This document shows, in pieces, positions 1 through 9,700 of a DNA stretch of 64,000 nucleotides. This DNA comes from Planctomycetota bacterium (GTDB lineage: Bacteria; Planctomycetota; Phycisphaerae; UBA1845; Fen-1342): NCBI GenBank assembly GCA_018814045.1, contig JAHJAR010000277.1, positions 1 to 64,000 on the forward strand, in the 5' to 3' direction. Below the pieces are notes generated by a model, which searched no databases, was not told the DNA's origin, and saw only the letters and a program-made list of their open reading frames with translations. The position numbers were made by a program, and so were the translations under genes. Position 1 is the stretch's first letter, and every line of letters begins with the position of its first letter.

Positions 1-407
1 AGTCTTCAACGGGCCAAAGCGCGCATCCGGCGGATCACGCGCCGCAACCGGGGCGTGAGCCTCGATCGGATGATCTCGGAACTCAACTCGTTCTTGACGG
101 GTTGGGTGACGTACTTCCGCAACGCGGCGTGTCGCAGTCACTTGCGTGACCTCGACGGCTGGCTGCGGCGGAAACTGCGCTGTGTGCGCCTCAAGCAGCG
201 TAAGCGGGTCAAGGCCATCGCCGACTACCTGGGCAACCTCGGCGTTCCGCCGCGGCGGGCTTGGGCAACGGCGGCGTGCGGCCAGGGCTGATGGCGCCTG
301 TCCAACCTGCCGGCGGCGAAAGAAGCAAAGAAGCGCTGTCGGACGCCTGGTTCCAGCGTCAAGGGCTGCTGACGCTCGTCCCCCGACATGCCGCGTTGCA
401 ACACTAA
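1..407 (+). pseudogene. Group II intron reverse transcriptase/maturase, C-terminal fragment, broken
   Basis: Frame 1 is open from base 1 and reads as a maturase (GIIM) C-terminus, with 'RRNRGVSLDRMISELN' followed by 'LTGWVTYFRNA', the usual signature of this domain. At 289-291 a TGA stands where homologues have the first Trp of a 'GWWRLS'-like motif; 'WRLSNLPAAKEAK' follows in the same frame. A shift near 330 then restores 'ALSDAWFQRQGLLTLVPRH' up to a natural stop at 405-407, a tail typical of these proteins. A nonsense change and a frameshift in one short segment mark it as a pseudogene unless they are sequence errors. The start lies upstream of the window. Confidence 0.8.
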
Positions 408-410
408 AGG

Positions 411-481
411 AAACCGCCGGATGCGCTGAGTACGTCCGGTGGTGTGGGAAGACGGGGTCGCGAGACCCCCTCCTACCCGAT
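411..481 (+). ncRNA. Group II intron domains V and VI (remnant)
   Basis: Just after the maturase stop, 411-443 can fold as a domain V hairpin: the lower arms ACCGCCGGA and TCCGGTGGT pair well. The apical helix, which in related introns is a GC stem capped by a GNRA loop, is here 'TGCGCTGAGTACG' and pairs poorly. At 446-477 a second hairpin (GGGGTC, loop GCGA, GACCCC, flanked by CCTCCTAC) fits domain VI with its branch-point region. The reading comes from memory of related introns, so exact boundaries are approximate. Confidence 0.6.
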
Positions 482-601
482 GGGGCTGGATCTGGGCACG
501 CGAGCTCGGTGGACGCAGAAGCGAACACTCATCACCTTGCCCGAGCGGCGCGCTGGACGCAGAATAGCACGGCCGGGCAGAACCTGTTGCCAGGGTGATT
601 C

Positions 602-2050
602 TTGAGGAGCCGGCGTACCACACCACGCGGTCTTGTGCGACTGGGGCCGGCGATGTTGTCTGCGCTGCTGGCGGGACTGCTCGCTGTGAGCGCTTGCCGC
701 CGGGATCCTTCGTCCACGCCGCCGCCGGCCGAGACGCGCCCGAACATCATTCTGCTTTCGATCGAGTCGCTGCGGGCGGATCACGTGGGTTGCTACGGCT
801 ACACACGTGAAACGTCGCCGCAGATCGACGCGCTGGCAAAACAGGCGACCTGCTATGAGCAGGCCTACGCCGCCACGAGCTGGACGCTGACCTCGCACGC
901 GAGCATGTTCACCGGGCTGTATCCTTCCGCCCACAGGGTGATCCTGCCACAGGATCGCTTGGGCGACGCGTACACGACGGCGGCGGAGCACCTGTCGGCG
1001 GCCGGCTATCAGTGCGCCGGGGTGATCAGCGGCCCGTACCTGCGCAGCACGTTCAATCTCAATCAGGGCTTTGAGTACTACGATGAGAGTGCGGCGTCGG
1101 CCACAAACGAGGCGGCGCACCAAGACGTCACCAACCCGCAGATGGCAGCGGCGCTGGAGCAGTTCCTGCGCAACGAACGCGATCCGCAGCGGCCCTTCTT
1201 TCTGTTCGCTTACTACTGGGATACGCACTACGACTTCATTCCCCCGCAGCCCTACGACACGCTGTTCGTTCCGCCCGAGGCAGAGCCGGTGGAATCCGTT
1301 CGGTTCGGTCCCGTGGTCGCGCTGGGGCGTGACATTTCGCAGGCCCAGCTGGCCTATCTGGTCGCGCAATACGATGGCGAAATCCGCTGCACGGACGAAT
1401 ATCTGGGGCGGCTGTGGAAGCTGCTGCGCGAGCTGGACCTGTGGGACAATACGGCGATCATCCTGACGGCCGACCACGGCGAGCAGTTCTTCGAGCACAG
1501 CTACCTGGGGCACAAGCACGACCTGTACGTGGAGTCGCTGCACGTGCCGTTGCTCGTCAAGCGGGCGGGGCAGAGCGCACCGCAGCGCGCGCGGCGCGTC
1601 GTCAACCTGATTGATCTCTACCCGACGTTGCTCGGTCTGGCGCGTTGTGAAGTGAGCACGCCGCATAACGGACGGTCACTCCTGCGCGACGATCCTGGCG
1701 ATGAGCGGGCGGTCTTCCACGAGTTGACCACGACGTGGGACATCACGAATCGCGAGACGGGTGAGACGAAGCACGAGCGCGATCAGTGGGTCGCGGTGCG
1801 CCAGGGCCGCTACAAGTTGCTGCACGTTCTGGGCACACGCTTCTGGCAGATATACGACGTGCTGGCCGACCCGCGCGAGCAGAACCCGCTGGGCGCGGAG
1901 TGCCGGGACGCCGGCGTCAGGCTCGAGCAAAGCCTGGGCGCGTGGCAGCAGGCGATGGGGAGCATGTCGACCTTGTGGGAGCAGGGCCCCAAAGCGCAGC
2001 TCAGCCCGGAAGAAGTGCAGCGCCTGCGCGCGCTGGGCTACCTCCCGTAG
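602..2050 (+). CDS. Sulfatase-like hydrolase, lipoprotein
   Basis: Member of the alkaline phosphatase/sulfatase superfamily, 482 residues. An N-terminal hydrophobic stretch ends in 'LLAVSAC', a lipobox, so the mature protein is probably a lipoprotein. 'PNIILLSIESLRADHVG' is the first metal-binding strand and 'TADHGE' the later Asp-His pair. At the nucleophile site, where true sulfatases carry C/S-x-P-x-R, this protein has T95-L-T-S-H99, so the formylglycine residue and its Arg are absent; Thr95 could act as nucleophile as in some phospho- and LtaS-like relatives. Substrate unknown. The first start is TTG 602; GTG 635 and ATG 653 also leave a usable signal and none has a convincing ribosome site. 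The nearest upstream feature is the intron remnant. Confidence 0.85.
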   Translation: MRSRRTTPRGLVRLGPAMLSALLAGLLAVSACRRDPSSTPPPAETRPNIILLSIESLRADHVGCYGYTRETSPQIDALAKQATCYEQAYAATSWTLTSHASMFTGLYPSAHRVILPQDRLGDAYTTAAEHLSAAGYQCAGVISGPYLRSTFNLNQGFEYYDESAASATNEAAHQDVTNPQMAAALEQFLRNERDPQRPFFLFAYYWDTHYDFIPPQPYDTLFVPPEAEPVESVRFGPVVALGRDISQAQLAYLVAQYDGEIRCTDEYLGRLWKLLRELDLWDNTAIILTADHGEQFFEHSYLGHKHDLYVESLHVPLLVKRAGQSAPQRARRVVNLIDLYPTLLGLARCEVSTPHNGRSLLRDDPGDERAVFHELTTTWDITNRETGETKHERDQWVAVRQGRYKLLHVLGTRFWQIYDVLADPREQNPLGAECRDAGVRLEQSLGAWQQAMGSMSTLWEQGPKAQLSPEEVQRLRALGYLP

Positions 2051-3034
2051 CAGTCTGTTGCAAGAGTCTCGCAGCGTCCAGTCTCCGGCGACCGGGCAAA
2101 CGCCGCGTGCCACATTGGAATCCGGCCGCCGCGCCGAAGCCGGTCCAGTTGCAAACTGCCCGTGCCAACCCGGCTTCGCCTACTCCCTTTGCCGGTGGCC
2201 CACAAGGCGATAAACGCATGTCTCGATTGCGCGCAACGGTTCCGAACGCAAATCACGTCGTGAGCCCAAAAAGACCAAATACGCCAACATTGGGATACAC
2301 TACCGTCGAACAATCGAGGCATTTTTTCCTTGACGGGGGTAGGGACGTAGGGTAGGGTTCTGTAGCTTATCGGATACCGCCCAACGCAAGATGTGATTGG
2401 GAGGCATCTCTAGTCTGCCGCCAGATGGGCCGTGATGGCGTTTTGTTGTTGACGTGCTATTTGGGAATGGGCCACCCAGGTGGGTGCGTTTGAAATGGCG
2501 GAGGAGGAGGAGATATCCGGGCCAATGTGCATTGAACACGTCTGCGCTGGGCAGGGATGCCGTGTATGGATAGACAAGAGGCAACTCCCTGTGAAATGGC
2601 AGCGCAACCAACAACTTGAATGAGCAGTCGTTCGGAGAGTGAGGCGCACTCGCCGCTGATCTCTGGCAAAGGAGGAACCGGCGCGATGTGATTGGTGTGC
2701 GCCTTCAAGGGCAGTGTTGTTGCGTTCGCAAACTCCAGCGACCCGGCCTAGAAATGGCGCGAACAAACACAACTGGGGCTAGCAGTTCGGCGCCGCGACG
2801 AATGCGAGGCGCCGCAGCGCCATTGATGCTGGTATGTTCGCTTGGGCTGGCTGCGCTGAAGTGGAATGCGGCGGACGCTGCCACCCATCTCGCGATTCCG
2901 AGTCTCGCCGGAAGACGAAAGCCATCGTGGCTTACTTGCTGTACCTGTGGCTCATGACGCAGGAAGAGCGTAGTGGCGGGCGGTGCCCGCCGGTATACCG
3001 GACAGAACGACACAAGAAACAGGAGGTAGGTAAC
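2051..3034. other. Long intergenic region, no convincing gene
   Basis: Almost 1 kb separates the sulfatase-like gene from the IPTL-CTERM gene. The only reading worth noting is 2754-2957 (+), 67 codons from ATG, with a hydrophobic 'APLMLVCSLGLAALKW' that looks like a signal peptide, but it stops soon after and has no clear ribosome site; it may be the remnant of an exported protein. A perfect 7-bp hairpin (GGCGGGC-GGT-GCCCGCC, 2975-2991) lies 30 bases before the next gene's ribosome site. Base composition in 2220-2640 looks less GC-rich than the flanking genes. Confidence 0.5.
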
Positions 3035-3895
3035 ATGAGTAGTCAATCGCGTATTGCTGTGGCAATGGCCATCGTTATGACAGCCAGTTCTGCCTTGGCG
3101 TATGACGTAAACAAAGACCTCACGAATCTCGGCCCCAAAGCCTATGACGTGGCGGTGCTGCTGGCGGGCTCGGAGACTGTGACGGACCACTACGACGGAT
3201 ATCCCGGTGGCCCATACCAAGGGCAGTTCGACACCTTTACCGTGGAGGACAGCGGCGGGAACACGCTGCTGCATTGGCGCGGCTTCGATGACGGCAGTGA
3301 TAACGTCATCAACACGGGCCAGACCATCCACATCGGGTGGAGCACTGAGGATCACTTCAGCAACATCCTGGATATGTGGTGGACTGATTCAGCCGGCAAT
3401 CGGATTGCCGGAAGCGTGGTACTCAATATCACCTGTAACTGGACGTTTTCGGCGGCCGCACAGCTGGCCCAAGCGGAATGGTGTAATATCCACTTGGGAG
3501 GAGGCTCGCCCAGGACCATTACGATCTTGCACCCCCACTATGCGGTCTTCCCGGAGGCAATCCCACTGGAGGACCTCAATACACAAAACACCGCCCTCGC
3601 GGCGGCGCTTCAGCCGTTCAGCGTTAGTTCGTTCGACGTCGCGTACGGGGACTGTGCCACGCAAGATATTCCGGGAGCAGTTCCGGAGGGGTCCGCGGTT
3701 GTGCTGAGGTACGAGGTCGAGGCGGGCGGAAGTCAGGCGGAGACGCTCGACTTCGTCCAGTTCATTGCAGTGCAACCCGCGGTCCCGACGGTCTCCGAGT
3801 GGGGCCTGATCGTCATGGCGCTGCTCCTGTTGACAGCAGGGGCAGTCATCGTTCGTCGGCGTCGCCGCCTGATGACAACGCACGTTGCGGCCTGA
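3035..3895 (+). CDS. Exported protein with IPTL-CTERM sorting tail
   Basis: A 286-residue exported protein. An AGGAGG ribosome site at 3021-3026 fixes the start at ATG 3035, followed by a signal peptide ending near 'ASSALA'. The middle has no recognised domain and is rich in aromatic and acidic residues, as in secreted beta-sandwich proteins. From about residue 250 'VPTVSEWG' begins a hydrophobic helix and a run of arginines, the IPTL-CTERM architecture that directs envelope sorting. The processing enzyme is not in this window. A small membrane ORF follows 12 bases downstream. Function of the body is unknown. Confidence 0.85.
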   Translation: MSSQSRIAVAMAIVMTASSALAYDVNKDLTNLGPKAYDVAVLLAGSETVTDHYDGYPGGPYQGQFDTFTVEDSGGNTLLHWRGFDDGSDNVINTGQTIHIGWSTEDHFSNILDMWWTDSAGNRIAGSVVLNITCNWTFSAAAQLAQAEWCNIHLGGGSPRTITILHPHYAVFPEAIPLEDLNTQNTALAAALQPFSVSSFDVAYGDCATQDIPGAVPEGSAVVLRYEVEAGGSQAETLDFVQFIAVQPAVPTVSEWGLIVMALLLLTAGAVIVRRRRRLMTTHVAA

Positions 3896-3907
3896 GGATG
3901 AGCGATC

Positions 3908-4072
3908 ATGAGACTTTCCGGGCTTGAGTTTGATCGAACCCTCTTCGTAAGGGCTTTCGCAGGAGCGTTGGCCGTTGCGGCGGTGGGTGTCGCAGTGGTG
4001 ATTCGGGTCTATGGATCGATCACGCCGATTGACGTGAGCAGCATGCTGGCCTGCGTGCCGCTGGTGGCCTAG
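3908..4072 (+). CDS. Possible small single-helix membrane protein
   Basis: ATG 3908 to TAG 4072 encodes 54 residues: a charged N-terminus (MRLSGLEFDRTLFVR), a helix of about 20 hydrophobic residues around 'ALAVAAVGVAVVI', a short loop, and a second weakly hydrophobic end. A GAGGATGAG stretch at 3896-3904 could serve as ribosome site. It follows the IPTL-CTERM gene by 12 bases in the same direction and may be translated with it. No family recognised. It could be chance, but the clean membrane-protein layout and the spacing favour a gene. Confidence 0.4.
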   Translation: MRLSGLEFDRTLFVRAFAGALAVAAVGVAVVIRVYGSITPIDVSSMLACVPLVA

Positions 4073-4142
4073 CTCATCCACCTGTGGCTATGGCCACGCG
4101 AACAGTGACAAGGCAGTCCAGGAGTGGGTTTCTAGATGAGCA

Positions 4143-4172
4143 CCGCTGGCGGCCTTTTCAAGCCGCCAGCGG
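4143..4172. terminator. 11-bp hairpin between convergent genes
   Basis: CCGCTGGCGGC (4143-4153) and GCCGCCAGCGG (4162-4172) pair perfectly around loop CTTTTCAA. It sits between the plus-strand genes ending at 4072 and the minus-strand gene ending at 4355. Neither side has a proper T-run, so it may act as a bidirectional mRNA-end structure rather than a textbook intrinsic terminator. Confidence 0.5.
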
Positions 4173-4354
4173 CACCATGCAATAGGCGCGCAGGCCGCAC
4201 TGTGCGGCAAGTGGTGGTGGTGGATTCGGAGGCCGCGGCCAGGCGTATATGACCGTGCGCGGATTCACTGCAGGTGATCCGAACGCGGAGCGCAAACAAG
4301 CGCCGCGCCGCGGGCCCAGGGCCGGTGTGCTGCCGATCCGCGGGAGCATCACTG

Positions 4355-6358
4355 TCAGGGTCTAAGCAAATCCTCGAGAACCCGCCGCGCGCCGGCGTTG
4401 TTGGGCTCCAGCCGCAAAGCCACCCGCAGTTCCGCGATCGCCTCGGTTTTCCTGTTCTGCATGGCCAGCGTGATGCCGAGATTGCAGTGCACGCCGGCGA
4501 GGTCGAAATCCTGGGCCAGAATCTGCCGGTATGCCGCCTCGGCCTCCGCCAGCCGGCCCATGTCCAACAGCACATCGCCGAGGTTGCGGAGGATCGCCGT
4601 TGCGTTTGGCTCGATCGCCAGGGCTTTGCGGTAGTACCGAAGCGCTTCATCGAAGCGGCGTTGCTTCGCCAGGGCGAGGCCCAGGCTATTGCAGGCTCCG
4701 ACATGGTTAGGCGACAGTCGTAGAGCGGAACGGCAGTGGTCGAGCCCCGCGTCTACACGGCCGAGCTTGAACAGCGCGATGCCCAGGTTGTGGTGGGCGT
4801 CGGCGTGGCACGGGTCAAGCCGCAGAGCCTCTTCGTAGTGGCGTAAGGCCGGCTGGAACCAGTCGCGGGCGGCGAGGGCGTTGGCGTAGTTGTAGTGGGC
4901 TTGGGCATCGTCCGGCTTGAGGGCCAATGCCGTTTCGTAGCTCGGAATCGCCTTGTCGATGTCCCCCCTCCTGAAGAGGACGTTGCCCAGGTTGATGTGT
5001 GCCAGCGCGTTTTGCGAACGCTTGGCGACGGCGTCCTCCCAGATCGTCAGGTCGCTGTGGTATTCCTGGGCCCGCGTGTACGTGAAGCACGCGAGTGCCG
5101 CCGCCAGGATGATTACCACCGCGCGGGCGAGCCATATGGGACCTAGCCGCCGGGCTATCCCAGAAACCATTCGTTGGCGAAGCAGGCGGTCGCCGGCCAT
5201 GACACAGAGCGCGATGGGCACGGCCAGGGGCAGGTACATGCGGCGTTCGGCGGCTACCTCGGTCAGGATGGGGACGAAGCTGGATGTCGGTGCCAGAATC
5301 AGGAAGAACGAGGCGCCCAGGAACCCCAACGGCGGGCGGCGCAGCAGCGCCCAGAGCGAGGCTGCCAGCAAGGCCAGGACGATTGCACCCGGGAGGATCG
5401 CCTCGCCGAACGATCGCGCGATGGGCCAGTCGTCGTATGAGATCACGAGCGGATGTGGCCAGAATGAGAGGCGCAGATACCAGAGGATGACGCCAGCCTG
5501 GGTCTTCAAGTAGTCCAGTGCTGTGATCCCGTGGCCAAAACCGACCGAATCGCCGCGCGGGATACCGATCAACAGCACCGCCAGCAGCCCCCAGGTCAAA
5601 GCCAGACCGCAGTAGAACGCCGGTCGCCGGGTCAGGGCGGCGCGGAACGACGGCGAAATGAACGCGCCATCGTGCAGCAGCACGATCAAGGGCGCCGCAG
5701 CCATCACCTCCTTGCTGGCCATGCCCAAGGCACAGCAAAGCACAGCGGCCAGGTGCCACGGCCATGCGCGGGACGACCCGGCGCCGCGCAGCGAGCAGTG
5801 CAGCGTGAGGAGCAGGAAGAAGGCCATGAGCAACTCGGTGCGCTGAACGATGTAGATGACGCTCTCCGTTTGCAGCGGGTGCAACGTCCAGAGAGCTGTC
5901 ACAGCAAGCGCCACCGAGGAAGCCGAGCGACCGTATCGCTCCCGCAACGCCGGGCATTGCAGCGTGCGGCGGACCAGCGCGAACAGCACCACTGATGACG
6001 CCAGATGCAGGAACAGGTTGACAGCGTGATAACCGCGCACGTCGAGTCCCCCGACGGCGTAGTTGAGCGCAAAGGAGAGGCTCGCCAGCGGCCGGCCTGA
6101 CAACGTCGTCTGATCCGGGGCCGTCAGGGCTTGCGACAGCGGCCAAAGCTGCCGAATGTGCGAATTGGCGGGGATGGCTCCGAGATCGTCGAATACGAAC
6201 GGCGCTGTGAAAGCCGGGCGATAGGCGGTGACCGTAGCGGCCAACAGGAGCGGCAGAAGCCAGGTAAGACGGTGCGAGTCGTTCACCTTGGGCGACGGTT
6301 CAGTCGGCATCGGTTCGGGATCCGCTGGTGTTGGTGCGCTGTCGGCAATGGGGTCCAT
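4355..6358 (-). CDS. TMTC-like multi-pass membrane protein with C-terminal TPRs
   Basis: 667 residues. After a Pro-rich cytoplasmic start comes a helix, then 'FVFDDLGAI' in the first extracytoplasmic loop, the Asp-Asp site expected of GT-C type glycosyltransferases, and about nine or ten further membrane segments up to about residue 425. Six tetratricopeptide repeats follow from about residue 446 to the end ('HINLGNVLFRRGDIDKAI' and similar). This is the architecture of TMTC O-mannosyltransferases and many bacterial homologues of unknown donor and acceptor. Glycosyl transfer to exported proteins from a lipid-linked sugar is the family expectation, not shown here. No strong ribosome site at ATG 6358; Met17 is an alternative start. 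Transcribed alone. Confidence 0.75.
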   Translation of the reverse strand: MDPIADSAPTPADPEPMPTEPSPKVNDSHRLTWLLPLLLAATVTAYRPAFTAPFVFDDLGAIPANSHIRQLWPLSQALTAPDQTTLSGRPLASLSFALNYAVGGLDVRGYHAVNLFLHLASSVVLFALVRRTLQCPALRERYGRSASSVALAVTALWTLHPLQTESVIYIVQRTELLMAFFLLLTLHCSLRGAGSSRAWPWHLAAVLCCALGMASKEVMAAAPLIVLLHDGAFISPSFRAALTRRPAFYCGLALTWGLLAVLLIGIPRGDSVGFGHGITALDYLKTQAGVILWYLRLSFWPHPLVISYDDWPIARSFGEAILPGAIVLALLAASLWALLRRPPLGFLGASFFLILAPTSSFVPILTEVAAERRMYLPLAVPIALCVMAGDRLLRQRMVSGIARRLGPIWLARAVVIILAAALACFTYTRAQEYHSDLTIWEDAVAKRSQNALAHINLGNVLFRRGDIDKAIPSYETALALKPDDAQAHYNYANALAARDWFQPALRHYEEALRLDPCHADAHHNLGIALFKLGRVDAGLDHCRSALRLSPNHVGACNSLGLALAKQRRFDEALRYYRKALAIEPNATAILRNLGDVLLDMGRLAEAEAAYRQILAQDFDLAGVHCNLGITLAMQNRKTEAIAELRVALRLEPNNAGARRVLEDLLRP

Positions 6359-6715
6359 AGGTTATCGGAACGCTGTGGTCGCGGCGCCCGCTTGCCTGTC
6401 GGACTCACGCCACATGAGCGGGCGCGGCTTCTGTTGGGCTGCGGCTCGCCCACCCGCCGAGCGTCGCACGCCGGCGCACAGCGTTTTCGCAGCTTGCAGT
6501 TTACTGCAAATCCCGGACCGGGGCGGCATGCTCGGGGGCAGTGACAGACGGCAAACGGCCGCTCACCGGCGAGAGATGCGCTGCTGCCGGATTGTGTGAG
6601 CAGCCCGCGTGGGGCGGCGAGGGCGGGAAATAGCTTGTGAGGAATTCGCCGGTGCTCTAAACTTAAGAGGTTTATGTCTGTTTCGCATAGGTCCCAGACG
6701 GCCAGGAGGAACAAG
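6359..6715. other. Divergent intergenic region
   Basis: This 357-base gap separates the TMTC-like gene (minus) from the large dockerin protein (plus), so it must hold both promoters. No convincing -35/-10 pair was seen. The part nearest the plus-strand gene (6640-6700) is AT-richer. The ribosome site AGGAGGA at 6704-6710 belongs to the gene starting at 6716. Confidence 0.4.
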
Positions 6716-9700
6716 ATGGCACGAGCAATGCGAGTCTTTGCGGTGGGTGCCTTGTTGGCACTCACGAGCCCAGTGTGGGGGCAATACCCATCGGACTTGG
6801 TAGGCTTCAATGGCCCGCCGTTTGACGACATCAACGCTCATGAGATGTTCCGCATTCCCGAGTTCTCCGGCACGACCAACGGTTACATCCTGCTGAACGT
6901 AACCGGGCTGGAGAACAACAACGCCTATCGTGCCGCGGGTCTGCACACCGAGGGTGACGCGGGGCTGTATGCCTTCTACGACTGGCTGAACCCGGCTGAT
7001 CCCAGTGCCTGGATGCGTCTGACAACCTTCAACGGTGATGAGCGTCCGAATCCCGTGCTCGATTCGCGCGGCAAAGTGCGTTTCAAGCTGACCAACCAGG
7101 CCGAGCTGTTCACGGGTGAAATCGGGATCTGCCTGGGCATCCGCGAGACGGGTGGCCTGGGGATTCCGCAGCTTGGTGACGGCGGCACGACCGGCGTGAT
7201 CGAGTGGTTCGGCGTCGACACGACCGTAAACGCCATCACGGCCGGCGCGGACGGGATCGTCAACACGACTGCCACGGGCGACGACGTCCAGGAATACCCG
7301 GTCGGATACGATGTTATCCTCAACGGTCACCACCCGGACATCGCGGTAATCTCGCCCGGCACCAACGGCACCATCGACACTGCTGCGGTGCCGGATGACG
7401 AGGAGCGCTACGGCTTCTTCATCGGTGGCCCCGACGATAACGCGCGCATCCCGATTCCGGCCATCACGCTCCCGCCCAACCCCGACCCCTACGAGTTGGA
7501 ATGGGATTTCACCGCGGGCACGGTTTCGGTCGGCGGCACACCTGTTGCGTGTGGAACGGTTGGTTTCACAGGCAACGGTACGCTCGCGGACTGCCCGGAT
7601 TTCCGCGGCACACTGGAGCATATCGCGATCACGAACGTGGCGAGCGATCCCGCCGATGAGATGAAGTTCGGGATCGATGAACTCCAGTTCGAGGCCACGA
7701 TCCCCGATCCGACGCCGCCGCCGGTGATCCGCGCTCCGGTCGTGGACACCGACACCGAGGTCGAGGTGGAGTGCATCGACGAGGCGACCGAGGCTGAGTT
7801 GTTCATTGGCATCGACTCGGCGGGCGTCGTGACGCCGGTTGACGGCGTGGCCACCTTCAGCCCCCTGAGCCTCGAGGAAGGCGATGTCCTGACGGCGACG
7901 CAGACCGCAAACGGCGCTGTCAGTCCCCTCTCCAACCCGGTGGTGGTATATGCCGCGGGGACCGCACTGGCAGACAACTTCGATGGCTACGCTTCCCAGG
8001 ACGATCTCGAGATCTTCTGGACGCAGACCGATCCGGAAACCGATCGAAAGATTCTGCTGGCCACCGGCAGCGCTGCGAGTTGTGAGAACATGGTGGTCTC
8101 GGACTACGCGTCCGGCCCCCCGGTCTCGCGTTTGTACGTCTCGCTGGGCCAGGTGAACGGCGCCGTCGGCGACCCGCTGGTGGTGACGTACTACTTCAAG
8201 CACGATTCCAACAACACCAACGCCCGGGCGCGCTTCGAGCTGACTCCGTCGCTCAGTCGGGCTGAGGGTGCGGTCGGCTTTGCGTTCACGAATGGTCTGG
8301 CTGGCGACTACACGGCCCAATACACGACCTTCAACGTCAAGACGCTGGACCCGACCGACACGGATACGTTCAGCGGCCATGAGACCGACTACTTCGGCTA
8401 CGACTACAGCCTCACGAACATCGACCGCGTGCCGGGCGTGTGGCACAAGATGGAGATCGTGATCACGGACGTCGTCAACTTCTGGATCGACGACGTGTTT
8501 GCCAACGGGTCCTACTACCCCAGCGGCATCCCGCGCGCGAATCAGCTTCCGTTCCAGTATCTCATCATTGGCTTGGGGTACTCGAACAACGGCCCGGCCA
8601 TGATGTACGACAACGTTTCGGTCACGATGGATGGCACATCGCCGCCGTTCGACGACCCGAACCCGGTCGATTCGCCGACGATCGTTGGCCCATTGTTCCC
8701 GGCCGATACGCTTGTTGATCTGATCGACGTTGACCCCACGGCCACGGACGTCACGGTGTACGCCGACGGTTCGAACGTGGGTTCGGCCACCGGTCCGTTC
8801 CCGACCGGCGATGCCACGGTGACTGTCACCGCGCTGGATCTCGACGCCGTGGTGACGGCGACGCAGACGGTGTTGGTGGTTGAGAGCTGCTACTCGGCTC
8901 CGGTCGTGGTGGCGGTTCCGGCCCCGACTCTGGATGCGACGCTGGTACCCGGTCAGACCCTGGTGGACGTCAGCGACATCGAGGAGAACCACGCCGGCGC
9001 CGTCTCGGTTTACAAGGAACTGGGCCAGGGTGAGTACGAGTTGCTCGGCACGCTGGCGACGCCCATGACCGATCCGGCTACGGTGACGACCACGGCGCTG
9101 GTGAACGGCGACACGATCGTTGCCACGCAGACAATTGGTGGCGAGGAAGGCCCGTACTCGGCCGGTGTCGTGGTAGCCGTGCCGGCGCCGGTGGTTCAGG
9201 GTCCGCTCGACCTGGGCGATACGCTCGTGACCGTCACGAACGTCCATGAGCTGGCCGACCTGGTGACCGTCTACGTGAACAACGACACGTACACCGAGGT
9301 CCCGGGTGGTGCGGACACGGTGGAGGTGATCGTCCCGGCACTGCAAGCCGGTAGCGCGGTGAAGGCTACGCAGACGATCGACGGCATCGAGAGCCCTGAT
9401 TCCAACATCATCCTCGTTGCCAACTACATGACCATCAACGAGTTCAACTACGACGATCCGAGCACCGACGACTATGCGTTTGTTGAGCTGTACAACGCGG
9501 ACAGCGCGCCGCTCGACATCAGCGGCTTCGTCATCGACGTCGGTGACTACGTCAGCGTGTACTACCAGGTCACTATCCCGGCGAGTACCACGATTGCGGC
9601 GGGTGGTTACTGGACCGTTGGCATGACCGCCGTTGCCAATCTGCCCGGTGCCGTGGTCGATCTGATCGACGACAGTCTGCGGTTGGACGACGGGCACAAT

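Larger units (their letters stand above)
1..481 (+). mobile_element. Group II intron, 3' portion, decayed
   Basis: The left edge holds the C-terminal part of an intron-encoded maturase followed directly by sequence that reads as intron domains V and VI, ending near 481 in 'CCTACCCGAT', a typical 3' end for bacterial group II introns of this type. The 5' ribozyme domains and most of the reverse transcriptase lie outside the window. The maturase frame is interrupted twice and domain V is eroded, so the element looks immobile. The insertion junction is about 120 bases upstream of the sulfatase-like gene. Identification rests on protein motif and layout; no structure prediction was run. Confidence 0.75.

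Noticed and set aside
2754-2957. 67-codon ORF with signal-like segment
   Set aside because: No ribosome site, no domain and an abrupt end; kept only as a possible remnant within the intergenic note.
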